From positions 372,001 through 436,000 of the forward strand of contig VXAU01002310.1 of NCBI GenBank assembly GCA_013399695.1: a stretch of 64,000 nt of DNA, read 5' to 3'. Below are positions 27,101 through 35,855 of this stretch, in pieces; the stretch's first letter is position 1, and every line of letters begins with the position of its first letter. The stretch is from Formicarius rufipectus (taxonomy: Eukaryota > Chordata > Aves > Passeriformes > Formicariidae). Position numbers and translations under genes: made by a program. Below the pieces are notes generated by a model, which did not search any database, was not told the origin of the DNA, and was given only the letters and a program-made list of their open reading frames with translations.

Positions 27101-30100
27101 TTTATGGAAATGCCATAAGCTTTGTATACCAGACTTAAATTTGTGTGTGCATAAATTCTTTTCAGTGTGGCATTTTTCTTGTTTATGAGAAGTAATAAAT
27201 ACCGACAATCTGTAAACACACAAATGAACATTTAGAATTAGAGTGAGAAACACCTAAAATAACTAAACATGCAGAAGATAGTATTATATTATTATAAATT
27301 GCAAATTCATAATGCAAAAGCCCAAATTATTTTTAATTTCAGTAAAAAGCATTTTAAGGATTTTGTTGGCTCAGGTTATCTTCTGTGTTCCTCATAAATG
27401 AGCTAATTTATTTAGAGCAGATGAAGTTAGACCGTGGAGAAGACAGCAAAAGACTTTCAGTATTCATGATTATCTTAAAAATACCTAATTTGGGGGAGTC
27501 TTCAGTGCTCCTAGCTGAGACTTGACATGATTTTTTTTTTTTTTTAACTTAACTAGAAGACAAGTTTTGTTTGATTTGCATCCAAGTTTTAATATCACTG
27601 ATCTTTTAACGAAATTTAATTGGCTTTGGGGGAGTGGAAAAAATAGAAAAATGAATTGTTGAATAAAAGTTTTGTGTGTTTTCTAAAGTTTAAAGTGTTC
27701 CTGACACTTCTCTTGGGCATAAATAAAATGCTGTATTCATTTGTATGTTAATTTTTCTTTTTTAAATAGACAAAATTTAGTTAAAGTCCGAGAAGCTGCA
27801 GGTATTTGAATTGTTGCATTATTTTGCAGGTAACAGTTGATAAGTGGGAGCCTTTATTGAACAACTTAGGACATGTCTGCAGAAAACTCAAGTAAGCAGA
27901 GACTAGTAAAGCTACATTTTTCTGTAATGCTGCACAAATGTGTTTTCTCTCTCACATGAGAGCAATGTAGAAGTGTCCTATACAAAGATTATTCTCTAAG
28001 TAAGCTGGTGAACATAAATGCATTAATTGCACCTTATATTCTGTGTACTACACACAAGTTAAAATCTTTAATATAAAAGCCTTTCCTAGACTGTTAGATC
28101 TTCGTATGGGTGTGAATTTTAACTGTCTGCTCTCCCAGTCCTCACATTCTGGAATATGTCCACTGATTTAATTGACATAAAGATGGTTTTGTGCTAATTA
28201 ATTACTTAGTTTAGTACTTACTTTTCTTTATTGAAGTGAAATATTCATGGACATTAACATAGCAAGGAAATAATACTTTGGTTTTTTAGAAAAAAACTAT
28301 TTAATTTCATATTTCCATTCCATGAACAGAAAATGTTCAAAAGTACCTATGCAAGCTTGAACAGTTTTAACACAGAGACGTGTTTTCTCATTAATTACCT
28401 TAATCTGACTTTAACCGTTATTTTCTTTTATTTAATTAATGCCATATATTTGTTGGTTTTTTAGTGTCATGGTTTTAATTGACCAATTGGTATATACTGT
28501 AATTTGTTTTCAAAACTGCTAATGAGAATGTGATTATCATAGATGAAAGTTGCACTTCTGCTTTGGCTTTGGTACTAATTGCTTTGTGCTTAAATTGCCA
28601 ATTAATCTTCATTATGAAATAAGGACATATAACAGTTACTCCTTGTGCCAAGATCAAACAAAAGCCACTGCTTCTGGAATCTGTTCATGAGTATAATTGC
28701 AGACTTTGTTCAAATACTTGTTTTGTTTATAATTACTTTTGTTTGTTTGTTTTGGGTTTGGGTTTGGTTTTTTTGTTTGTTTTTGGTTTTGGCTTTTGGG
28801 GTTTTTTTCATTTCTGCAGTAAGTTAGTAACTGCTTACATCACGCTTTGTACAACTTGGGTTGCAGTATTTGCTCAGGTTCAGAACTCAAACCTTAATAT
28901 ATTTTTCCATTCTTGTAAACCATCTTTAATGAAACTCAAGTTGAGAATTTAGGCAGCTGTACATATGCTTGGAAAACTTTAAAAATTCTGTAATAACTAA
29001 TTTAGTAGTGTTTGTAATACATGATATGGCTATTATGAAAAAACTTATTGAATATATGTCTACTCACCAGTATTACATGGTTGAAATTTGAAAGCAACAT
29101 ATTAAGAGGACAGTAGTAGTCAACTGAACATGTAAAAATTGCAATTATGCAAAAGGTTTGTGCAGCAAGCAAATGGTTGTGCAATTTTTCTGCCTCAATT
29201 GTTACTTGATGCCCTCTAACAACTTCATGTGTTGCTGTTTACATGATTTCATTATCACTAGTCATGAAAATTTGTTGTGAGTAGGCAATTGCTATCTTTC
29301 TTTTTAACAATGTGGAAGTAGGATGTCAAATATGACAATTTCTCAGAGTAATGTTGTGTACATTTAATTCTTGTTTTATAAAATAACAGATGTAATAATC
29401 AGTCTAATTAATAGATAATTCTCAAAGGGTGACTGGTATTTGAAAGAAATTACGAATATGCATAAACCTCCTCTTCTGACAGAGAGTAGAGCAAAATGGA
29501 ATTGACAAAAGTACCAGTGTATGCAGCACAAGCTTGTGAAACTTCTGCCCAGAGAGCTTTTCTCAGTTTGAATTATGCATGATTTAGTCTCATATTGCTT
29601 CCCCAGGGAGGCAAGTGAAAGCTACAGAAAGCAAGCCAATGGTGTAATGAGCAGCATTAAGCATCTAAAGCAATTTACCATATCAAATGGCTAAGATCAT
29701 CTCCAAATGGGGCCTCCTGTAGGCAGCTGTTTTGCTACAAAAGGAGAACAATGATTTCTCAATTACACTGAGGAATAAAATTGTCAATATCCATGAATCT
29801 TTTGTACATTCTATTATGTTCAGAGTATAAGGCAATAATTTTTAAGTTCTGGCACAATTGTGTTCCACTTACTAATCAGTCTTCTGTATTTAACCCTAAC
29901 AGGAAGTATGAAGAAGCACTGGAATACCATCGCCAGGCTCTAGTATTAATTCCCCAGAATGCTTCTACGTACTCTGCCATTGGCTACATACACAGCCTCA
30001 TGGGCAATTTTGAAAGTGCAATCGACTATTTTCATACGGTATGTAACTGGCTTTGATTACAGTGCTGGTCACAGCTTCTGTTATTTACTTGTTTCATTCT

Positions 30101-32044
30101 GACTTGGGTTGGAAACAGAGAATAGCATTTTTTTCATCCTCCAAATTAGTATTTCTAATATTTTAATTTTTTATATCTTCTTAAATTTTCTATTGATTAG
30201 GTAAAAAAATGACCTCTGGCAAATTTTGACTGTCGTAATCGCAATTTACATTTTATGTACATAAACTTGTCATGCAACTGAAATAATTTTAAATACTTAC
30301 AACCAATGCCTTGAAGGAGAAATTTTACAGTAAGTAAACAGAAACATATGTTATATTTCCTGATTTGTGAATGCTCCTCTGTCTGTATATAAATTTTCTG
30401 GTTTTGTGTTAGTACTTGCTTACTACTTCAGCCAGTTCATGTGATAGTGTTATTTGAGTTGTGCAATGTTTTGCTTTTACAGTGAAAACCATGCTCAGAT
30501 AGCAGTGTGGAACAACTGAGCAACATACTGAACTATTGCAGACTTAAGATGTAAATTTGCTACTGTTCTATTTGCTACTAAATACTTTCTGGTTTTTTTT
30601 AATAGGCCCTTGGTCTCAGGAGGGATGATACATTTTCAGTCACAATGCTTGGGCATTGCATAGAAATGTACATTGGTGATTCTGAAGCCTATATCGGTAA
30701 GTCTTTAACTTACGTGATTCTTAAAGTCATTGAGTCCTTTGAGAGGAGTTATTCTTATGTTGAGAAAGACTGGTTTACAACTACCTTGTTAACTTACGAA
30801 GTAGAGGATGCTTTTGTGTTTTTTGTTGTTTTTTTAGTGGCTAAATGATTCAGAATTTAACAGCAATTGTAGATGACCATTGTTTTTTGTAAGCTTCATG
30901 ATAGTAAATTCTTATCAGCATAAAGAAAGGAACCACTTTGTCATTGAAAGTGTTGATGGTTTCTTTTATAGAACATATTGGTTTGTGGCAGCTTAGACAC
31001 CATAGGTGAAAAAAAAAAAAAAACAAAAACAAAATAGGAATGCTAACTCCATAGCACTAATATAAATGCTGCTGTAGAGCAAGGCATTTTCACCATGTCA
31101 AAACTTGGCTCTGTGGAGACAGAATAAATTTTTCTCACTCCAAAAATACAGCTTTATGTAGGATTAAAAAAAAAAAAATTGTAACAGTAATACATTATAT
31201 TGCCATAGTTTTAAATTTGCTATGAAAGTTTTCTGACCCCCTCAAACAACTTTATAGTGACAGATTTCTGCTTCATTGAACATAGTGTTTTATCTGTAGT
31301 GAACAGAGTTGCTGTCCTGTCAAGCACGTTCAGAAGGCTGAAGACTTTACAGTGAAAGCCATCTGTGTGCTCTAGTGCTTTTGCTGCAGGTTTTTTACAC
31401 AATTGAAGCAGATGTTTCTTCTCAATATTGTCTTGCTCCATATGTTAACACATCTGGAAGAACCATGCAGCCGTGTGATATGCATTAATGCAAACCAAAC
31501 TGTAACTTTAAAAAGAAAAAAAGCCCCTTGGAGAATTGGGAAGGGAATTGGCAATTACTTCTCATAAGAGACTTCTGAATCTAAGTTGTATTCCTTGTAT
31601 TGTGCTTTTTTCAAAAAGGAGGTTGATGGATTTTTTCAGAACAACTCTATTCATCTTCAGTCATTAAGCAATGACAGTTCCCTGATGATCTGAAAGCAAA
31701 GGATTATAGTAGGTTCTTTGAGCTACATTTTTGGGAGTGTTCATTTGGGGTAAACTAATGGTTTATCTGTTTTCTTAGGAACAGAGATCAAAGACAAACT
31801 AAGATGTTATGACTTTGATGTACACACAGTGAAGACATTAAAGAACATAATTTCACCTCCCTGGGACTTCAGAGAATTTGACACAGAAAGACAAACTGTG
31901 GATGAAAGTGGCATAGTAACATTAGAGACATCAAATCAAAGGAAAAGTACTGATACCAGTCGCCCACTGGAAGAAACATTTGAGATTGAAATGAATGAAA
32001 GTGATATGATGTTAGAAACATCAATGTCAGACCATAGTACGTGA
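11718..32044 (+). CDS. CDC16: CDC16 (APC6), anaphase-promoting complex subunit, 18 coding exons
   Basis: CDC16 is a TPR scaffold subunit of the APC/C, the ubiquitin ligase that marks cyclins and securin for destruction in mitosis and G1. In the known complex it forms a homodimer in the TPR lobe and holds the small subunit CDC26. I joined 18 exons with canonical AG/GT borders, giving 1,872 coding bases (623 residues plus stop). The human protein is about 620 residues. The start MNLERLRKRVRHYIDQ, the middle segment ICLLRGKIYDALDNRTLATY, the TPR-rich run from about residue 230 to 530 and the C-terminal tail NESDMMLETSMSDHST all match the family closely. No frameshift or premature stop was seen. 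The start codon is the conserved MNLERL Met, 81 bases after the gap. UPF3A follows head to tail. Confidence 0.97.
12177..12312 (+). mobile_element. CR1 LINE fragment in CDC16 intron 1
   Basis: Plus-strand CR1 landmarks: GGTTGGACATGAGGAAAA, GAGGGTGGTTAAGCACCGGA, CACCATCCCTGGAAATGTTC and GTGGACGTGGCACTTGG. The octamer tail is missing, so the copy is truncated at both ends. It abuts the CpG island directly. Confidence 0.88.
12375..12556 (+). mobile_element. Second CR1 LINE fragment in CDC16 intron 1
   Basis: Plus-strand CR1 text: AGGTATTAGGAAGAAATTCT, GAGAGGCAGTGGGACGTG, CCATCCCTGAAAGCGTTCAA and GAGCAACCTGGTCTAG. It ends at the usual 'CTGGTCTAG' point without the final roughly 70 bases. It is a different CR1 subtype from the neighbour at 12177, so the two are separate insertions. 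Confidence 0.9.
12621..12675 (+). CDS. CDC16: CDC16 coding exon 2
   Basis: Encodes QQYQSALFWADKVASLSH and the first base of Glu35. Acceptor TTTTACAG, donor GTAAGT. The N-terminal helix pair belongs to the dimerisation region of the family. Confidence 0.95.
13548..13645 (+). CDS. CDC16: CDC16 coding exon 3
   Basis: Residues 35-67, including IYWLAQCLYLTAQYHRAAHA and RSRKLDK, a TPR-like helix pair. Acceptor ATTTTAG, donor GTAAGT, ends in phase 0. Confidence 0.95.
14153..14191 (+). CDS. CDC16: CDC16 coding exon 4 (39 bases)
   Basis: A very small exon, LYEACRYLAARCH (residues 68-80), phase 0 at both ends. Acceptor CTTCCAG, donor GTGAGT. It is found only by splice borders and protein match; being symmetric, it could be skipped without a frameshift. 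Confidence 0.95.
14989..15129 (+). CDS. CDC16: CDC16 coding exon 5
   Basis: Residues 81-127. Key segments are YAAKEHQQALDILDMEEPIN and KRLFEKYLKDESG, ending WEMSQSS. Acceptor TTGGTTAG, donor GTAAGT. Confidence 0.95.
16972..17131 (+). CDS. CDC16: CDC16 coding exon 6 with weak donor
   Basis: Residues 128-180 plus one base. Key segments are IKSSICLLRGKIYDALDNRT and FEAFDLLTSHHMLTAQE. The donor that gives the conserved protein (AQE-EKELLES) is GAAG|GTCTGG, a poor match to the consensus. A second in-phase donor, AGAA|GTATTT, lies 12 bases downstream and would add four residues. Confidence 0.92.
17784..17878 (+). CDS. CDC16: CDC16 coding exon 7
   Basis: Residues 181-212, EKELLESLPLSRQCTEEEQE then LLHFLFENKLKK. 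Acceptor TTCTTACAG, donor GTAAAT. It is one residue longer than the human segment in the acidic linker. Confidence 0.95.
18526..18659 (+). CDS. CDC16: CDC16 coding exon 8
   Basis: Residues 213-256 plus two bases. Segments are YNKPSETLIPESVDGLQENL and VSLAERHYYNCDFKMCYKL. This starts the C-terminal TPR array. Acceptor CTTTCAG, donor GTAAGT. Confidence 0.95.
19685..19764 (+). CDS. CDC16: CDC16 coding exon 9
   Basis: Residues 257-283 plus one base. VMEKDPFHANCLPVHIGTLV is a TPR helix pair. Preceded by a long T-rich polypyrimidine tract and TTTTTCAG; donor GTAAGA. Confidence 0.95.
20411..20454. repeat. 22-base exact tandem duplication
   Basis: Two adjacent, identical 22-base units beginning AAATAGAGCTCATATG. 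It lies in CDC16 intron 9 with no visible function, probably a recent slippage duplication. Confidence 0.9.
21367..21416 (+). CDS. CDC16: CDC16 coding exon 10
   Basis: Residues 284-300, ELFYLSHKLVDLYPNNP. Acceptor ACTATGTAG, donor GTAAGT, ends in phase 0. A TPR segment. Confidence 0.95.
21715..21915 (-). mobile_element. CR1 LINE fragment, minus strand
   Basis: The minus-strand reading gives the CR1 body order 'GGGGCTTGTTCAGCC', 'CAAAGAGAGAAC' and 'GGGTACAAATTGC'-like text, typical of the region upstream of the CR1 3' end. Old and decayed, within CDC16 intron 10. Confidence 0.75.
22103..22176 (+). CDS. CDC16: CDC16 coding exon 11
   Basis: Residues 301-324 plus two bases, VSWFAVGCYYLMVGHKNEHA then RRYL. 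It holds a core TPR motif (W-F/A-x-G-x-Y). Acceptor AATGTGTAG, donor GTAATT. Confidence 0.95.
23265..23430 (+). mobile_element. Old CR1/L3-like LINE fragment
   Basis: A diverged plus-strand block with the word order TAGATTAAGTTTTAGGAAAA, GTTAAGCAATAGAATGGATT, ACCTGTGGAACATG and GAAGCTTTTAAGAAAAGACT. This parallels the CR1 3' region but is much more decayed than nearby copies. It suggests an ancient CR1 or related LINE. Confidence 0.55.
23680..24148 (+). mobile_element. CR1 LINE 3' copy, about 470 bases
   Basis: The longest CR1 copy in the window. It shows 'GGTGCTGGAGTGGGTCCAGG', 'AGCAATGAGGCTGGTGAAGG', 'TGACCTCATCACTCTCTACA', 'AGGTGGTGGATTCACCGTCC' and 'CTCAATGATCTTGGAGGTCT'. It ends with CGATTCTATGATT. 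It is 5'-truncated inside ORF2 and lies in the sense direction in CDC16 intron 11. Confidence 0.95.
24535..24660 (+). CDS. CDC16: CDC16 coding exon 12
   Basis: Residues 325-366 plus two bases. TYGPAWIAYGHSFAVESEHD and QAMAAYFTAAQLMKG form a canonical TPR (A-W-x-x-x-G, A-x-x-x-Y-x-x-A). Acceptor TGTTTCAG, donor GTATGT. Confidence 0.95.
25373..25525 (+). CDS. CDC16: CDC16 coding exon 13
   Basis: Residues 367-417 plus two bases. LPMLYIGLEYGLTNNSKLAE and FFSQALSIAPEDPFVMHEVG form one full TPR and the start of the next. Acceptor TTTTTTAG, donor GTAAGC. The split codon at its end joins exon 14 to give Asp418. Confidence 0.95.
26075..26138 (+). CDS. CDC16: CDC16 coding exon 14
   Basis: Residues 418-439, (D)WKTAEKWFLDALEKIK then AIGNE. 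Residue 418 reads GA|C = Asp where the human protein has Glu. Acceptor ATTCTTAG; the donor GTATTT is weak. Confidence 0.94.
27830..27891 (+). CDS. CDC16: CDC16 coding exon 15
   Basis: Residues 440-459 plus two bases, VTVDKWEPLLNNLGHVCRKL, a conserved TPR helix. Acceptor TTTTGCAG, donor GTAAGC. Confidence 0.95.
28738..28806. repeat. (TTTG)n / G-T low-complexity tract
   Basis: A run of TTTG, TTTGGG and TTTTGG units over about 70 bases in CDC16 intron 15. It makes a spurious hydrophobic open frame. Confidence 0.75.
29903..30038 (+). CDS. CDC16: CDC16 coding exon 16
   Basis: Residues 460-505. YEEALEYHRQALVLIPQNAS and TYSAIGYIHSLMGNFESAID are a near-consensus TPR repeat. Acceptor CCTAACAG, donor GTATGT. 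Ends in phase 0. Confidence 0.96.
30606..30696 (+). CDS. CDC16: CDC16 coding exon 17
   Basis: Residues 506-535 plus one base. ALGLRRDDTFSVTMLGHCIE and MYIGDSEAYI close the TPR array. Acceptor TTTAATAG, donor GTAAGT. Confidence 0.96.
31779..32044 (+). CDS. CDC16: CDC16 coding exon 18 with stop codon
   Basis: Residues 536-623 and TGA at 32042-32044. LRCYDFDVHTVKTLKNIISP and PWDFREF are followed by a low-complexity Ser/Thr-rich linker and then ETFEIEMNESDMMLETSM, SDHST. The acidic, Ser/Thr-rich tail is the conserved CDC16 C-terminus. Confidence 0.97.
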
Positions 32045-33640
32045 CCATAAATACTAGTAGAGAGCTCATTTTGTCTAAGTGTAGTATGTTTGTTTTAGCG
32101 TTTTTGTTTCAGTGCTATACTTCAAGAATTTGATATTTTTATATGAATTTGAACGACTATGTACTTAACACCAGGAGTTTTATAGTTTCTACATTATAAA
32201 TATTCCTTTCCTGATAGCACTCTCATGAATCCCCACCTGGATCAAGAAGACTTCATTGCATTGATGCAGACCATATACATAGTACTGTAGTATACAGGGT
32301 ACTGGCTATTTTACACATCTGTGCATTACTGAACATGAGTTCAGGTTTTAGACATAATTGCACTTTAAAATTCAAGGGTATCGAGAGCAGAAAAGCTTGG
32401 GAAAGAGTCTTTGTTTTAACAGCATTGCACATGCTCTCACTCTTAAAATCTGGTTGAGTCCAGGTGATCCCATCACTTTCCTATGAGCACCAACGCAATA
32501 GTGTAGAGAAATCTGGTTCTGTCCCAGTGACAGTGGGAATTGCGCTGTGGCTTCACAGAGGGAATTGGAGGTGCCTGAGTTTTCCTTCCATATGTTAAAA
32601 TGTAGGGATTGGGGTTCACGTTGAGTGCAGAATTCGGTACCAATCCCTTATATTCTTAGAAAGTAAAGGGAACAAAAAATGTTGTATTTCTTAGTTCTAA
32701 AGTACTTCACCCAAAGTCACACGTTCTCCTGAAAAATATGGAATGAGCCATGAGTCTTAAGTGGAAAAGTATCAAGTGGAGTGTTAGAAAAATTCATCAT
32801 TTAGGAAGCATAGGCTTTTCCTGGCCACAGTCAGATCTCTTCCCTTCAGTGTGGCTAGCAAAAAAGTTTATACAGAGTAATTTCTAATTTTTTTTTTTTT
32901 TTTTTTTTGGAACCTGGTAGTTTGTGTGTGGTTCAGGTGACTTCTTTGAGGCAAACTGGGGATTTTTCCTGGATACTACTGAAGACTTTAGAATGAGTGT
33001 GTCTCAACAGGTGCTTATTAGCAGGTCTCATCCTTTAAAGGATCCTTTGATTATTATTTTTATGTCTGTTTATGTATCCTGAATGATTGTAGTCAAGACC
33101 ACGTGATGCATAAAGTGACAGCAAGACTAGTAGCTGCACACAGAGCAGCTGGAAGGATATTGCCAATAGATTATCCAAGACCAACACTCCTTTTTCTCTA
33201 GAATATTATTATTTTTAATCCAGCATATGTGAATTTAGTTTTCTAGTAAGACATCATGGCAATTTTTGCATGGAAGCTGGCAAAACAGTCTTCCAGCAAA
33301 TCAGGCCTTTTGTCTACTGTCCGACATGGATATAAATCTTGCGTTGTTTCCTTTTTTCTATGTTACTACTATTTTTGTTGACAAAATAGTTTTAAAGATT
33401 GATAAAGTCCATATTTCTTCCTGCACTCTCCAGTTATGATATGATAGTATGTTGGCTGTGATGGCAATACTGGTTTATGGTGTTCCTGCCCTGCCTGTAG
33501 GAACCTGCTTACCCCTGTGCTGCTTCCTCAGTTGTGGTAATACAAATGTTTGCTTGTCATCAGTGGGGCAGAATGGCAGGAGTGGGAAGAAACAGATGGA
33601 ATAGTGAGAATGGGCATCACAATAAAGGCAGCACGTCATG
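32045..33640 (+). other. CDC16: Probable CDC16 3' UTR and flank
   Basis: Non-coding sequence after the stop. The first clear AATAAA poly(A) signal is at 33621-33626 (ATTAAA near 33697). The transcript could end about 20 bases after it, giving a 3' UTR near 1.6 kb, but an upstream non-canonical site is possible. Includes a T-run at 32888-32908. Confidence 0.45.
33621..33626 (+). promoter_or_regulatory. Candidate CDC16 poly(A) signal AATAAA
   Basis: The first AATAAA hexamer that I found downstream of the CDC16 stop. Not confirmed by transcript data. Confidence 0.45.
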
Positions 33641-34424
33641 ATACTGTCCTTGGTAGGTTTTTTTGGCTAGCTGTTGCTAGCCTTCATTTATTTTTATTAA
33701 AAGTTACCTAGAAAGAAATATATGCAAAGTGCCCTAGATTGTGAGTGACTTTTTTGGCCATCAGAGGAATTCTTGAGATGGCTTGGCTCAGCTCCCAGCC
33801 CTTTAGGCAGCTACAGTTAGGCTAGAGCTTGTGATTCCTGATGTGTGTCTCAGACAGGACTTCACAGAAAAGTTTCTGTCTCCTCATTTCTCTTCTGTTC
33901 AATGTTTTGATTTGCTTTTGTTCTGTCTCAATCCCTCCTTTTGTACTGGCAGCTCCTGCTTGCTCTGGTCTTCTCTACCTCCCAGTACCTGTCTTGCTCT
34001 AGTCCCCCTCTTGCTTGGATTCTGCTTCTTAGATAATGCTTGGTACCTTTCTGGATTATTGTGACATTCACCCTGGCTCTAGTTAAATTGAGTATTGTCC
34101 TTGTTGTCGTGAGGTCTTCGGTCATTAATTTTGGCCTGACTTGACCTGAGATTCTTGATTCTTGCTTCAGGTCTTTGCTTCACTTGGCTTTGGCTGCTGA
34201 GTACAGTGGTCCAAGACTCAGGTTGGGTGGCTTATCAGTATGCCCCCAAAAGAGACATCCTTACTGTGTCCCATAACTTCATCTCTACCGTGCAAGGATC
34301 AGTCTGGTCCTGGAGTAGGGAGACTTGGCTGTTGCCTTGAAGGTTTTCAGAATAGATAAAAAAAACTCCACAACATATTTCTGCTGCAAATAGCTGCAAA
34401 GGATTTGAGGAGGAATAACACACA

Positions 34425-34548
34425 TTAACTTAGAGCACAGTGCTAATAGCACCAACTGTGCAGGTTTGATCCCCATATAGACCATTCACTTACAAGTTGG
34501 ACTTGATAATCTTGTGGATCTCACCAATTCAGAATATTCTGTGATTTC
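34425..34548 (+). mobile_element. TguSINE1-like SINE (tRNA-Ile head, CR1 tail)
   Basis: The head TAGAGCACAGTGCTAATAG and GGTTTGATCCCCATAT matches a decayed tRNA-Ile with box B. It is followed by CCATTCACTTACAAGTTGGA, CTTGATAATCTTGTGGATCT and a CAGAATATTCTGTGATT end, the CR1-derived 3' tail used by the passerine SINE TguSINE1. No clear target duplication was seen. Confidence 0.8.
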
Positions 34549-34929
34549 AGTTTCCTCAGCTAATGCCACCTTTTATTATTCCCTATCAGATAATTTATTT
34601 CCTTCATGCTGTGGACAGCCATTTAAGGACCAATGATGCAGTGGGATCTGAAGATTCACAATGAACCTGTGTATTCTGATTAAATGGCAGGCATTTCTGT
34701 TCCTTCCATTTAGTTTCCATAGCTCTAGACGTCTGTCTGTTGGTAAATGCATGGCATGTCTTTACTTTGGAGGTTGCCATACCTCTGCCAAGTCTAGGAG
34801 ATGTAGCCCAAGATATGCTTATCTCACACAGGAATTTCAAGAAACTGTGAATTTAGACATTGCAAAATTTGTTAATTGCAGTCTAGGACTGAATAAGCCT
34901 TGATTTGATTGATGGATCAGTACTTAGAA

Positions 34930-35165
34930 TAATCATAGAATGGTTTGGCTTGGAAGGAACTTTAAACATCATCTAGTTCCACCTCCCCTGCCATGGGTGG
35001 AGACATCTTCAACTAGACTGGGTTTCTCAGAGCCCCATCCATCCTGGCCCTGAAACTTCCAGGGATGGGGCATCCACAGCTCTGGGCAACCTCTTCCACT
35101 GCCTCACCACCTTCACCAATTTCTTCCCATTTGCACCTCTTCCCCCTTGTCCTATCACCACAGTT
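34930..35165 (-). mobile_element. CR1 LINE 3' fragment, minus strand
   Basis: Starts with the reversed octamer AATCATAGAATGGTTTGG, then GGAAGGAACTTTAAACATCA, CACCTCCCCTGCCATGGG and CCAGGGATGGGGCATCCACA. Ends in CCCTTGTCCTATCACCAC. It lies only about 200 bases upstream of the UPF3A CpG island. Confidence 0.95.
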
Positions 35166-35539
35166 CCCGACGAAACTGGTCAGAAGGGAAGGCAAGCTTC
35201 GTCCAGTAAAAGCTCCCGTGGGCTGGACCTCCTTCCTTTTGACAGAGGCACCGGAGCCCTGGAATGGGACATAACGACTGTGTCTCTTCTCCCACTTTCC
35301 CCCGTAGCCTTTGGCTGCCCCTCAGGCCCTGGGCTGTGGGAGGCACACCCCGGCGTGTCTGCGCCCGTCTCACCGGGCACTCCCGAGCTCAGGGCGGGGC
35401 CGTGAGAGGAGAGAAACGGGGATATTGCCCCGTCCTGCCCCGCCCGCCGGCACAGTGGGATCCCGGGGAGTACAAGGATGGGGATGAGGGTGGGAATGGC
35501 ATCCCCGGCACTGCCCGCCGAGGGAGCGGGGCGGGGCAG

Positions 35540-35549
35540 TCTCGCGAGA
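35540..35549. promoter_or_regulatory. TCTCGCGAGA motif (BANP/M0-type element)
   Basis: A perfect palindromic TCTCGCGAGA, 82 bases upstream of the UPF3A ATG. In mammals this element binds BANP when unmethylated and drives essential CpG-island promoters. Binding in this bird is inferred. Confidence 0.75.
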
Positions 35550-35571
35550 CGGCGCCGGCGCCGCGGGCAGT

Positions 35572-35581
35572 TCTCGCGAGG
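35572..35581. promoter_or_regulatory. Second TCTCGCGAG(G) motif
   Basis: TCTCGCGAGG, one base from the palindrome, 32 bases after the first (start to start), about three helical turns away, and 50 bases before the ATG. It is likely to lie in or next to the 5' UTR. Confidence 0.6.
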
Positions 35582-35630
35582 CCGTGCGGGCGCAGCGCGG
35601 GCCGGAGCGGCGCGGCCGCCACAGCCGCCC

Positions 35631-35855
35631 ATGGACGCCCCTCAGCACCGCGACACGGACGGTCCGCACAACCCCCNNNNNNNNNNNNNNNNNNNNNNNN
35701 NNNNNNNNNNNNNNNNNNNNNNNNNNNNNCCTCAGCACCGCGCCACGGACGGTCCGCACAACCCCCCGCCGAACCCCCCGCCGCCTTCCATGCTGCCGCC
35801 GCTCCACCCGGCGCCGGGTAAACAGCGGGAGGAGAAGAGAACGGCGCTGAGCAAA
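35631..35855 (+). CDS. UPF3A: UPF3A coding exon 1, containing an assembly gap
   Basis: The start MDAPQHRDTDGPHNP is followed by 53 N, then PQHRATDGPHNPPPNPPPP and GKQREEKRTALSK. The frame is kept across the gap as drawn. The conserved part begins only at GKQREEKRTALSK, so the true start could also lie elsewhere in the GC-rich 5' part. Donor GTGAGG, phase 0. Confidence 0.8.
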
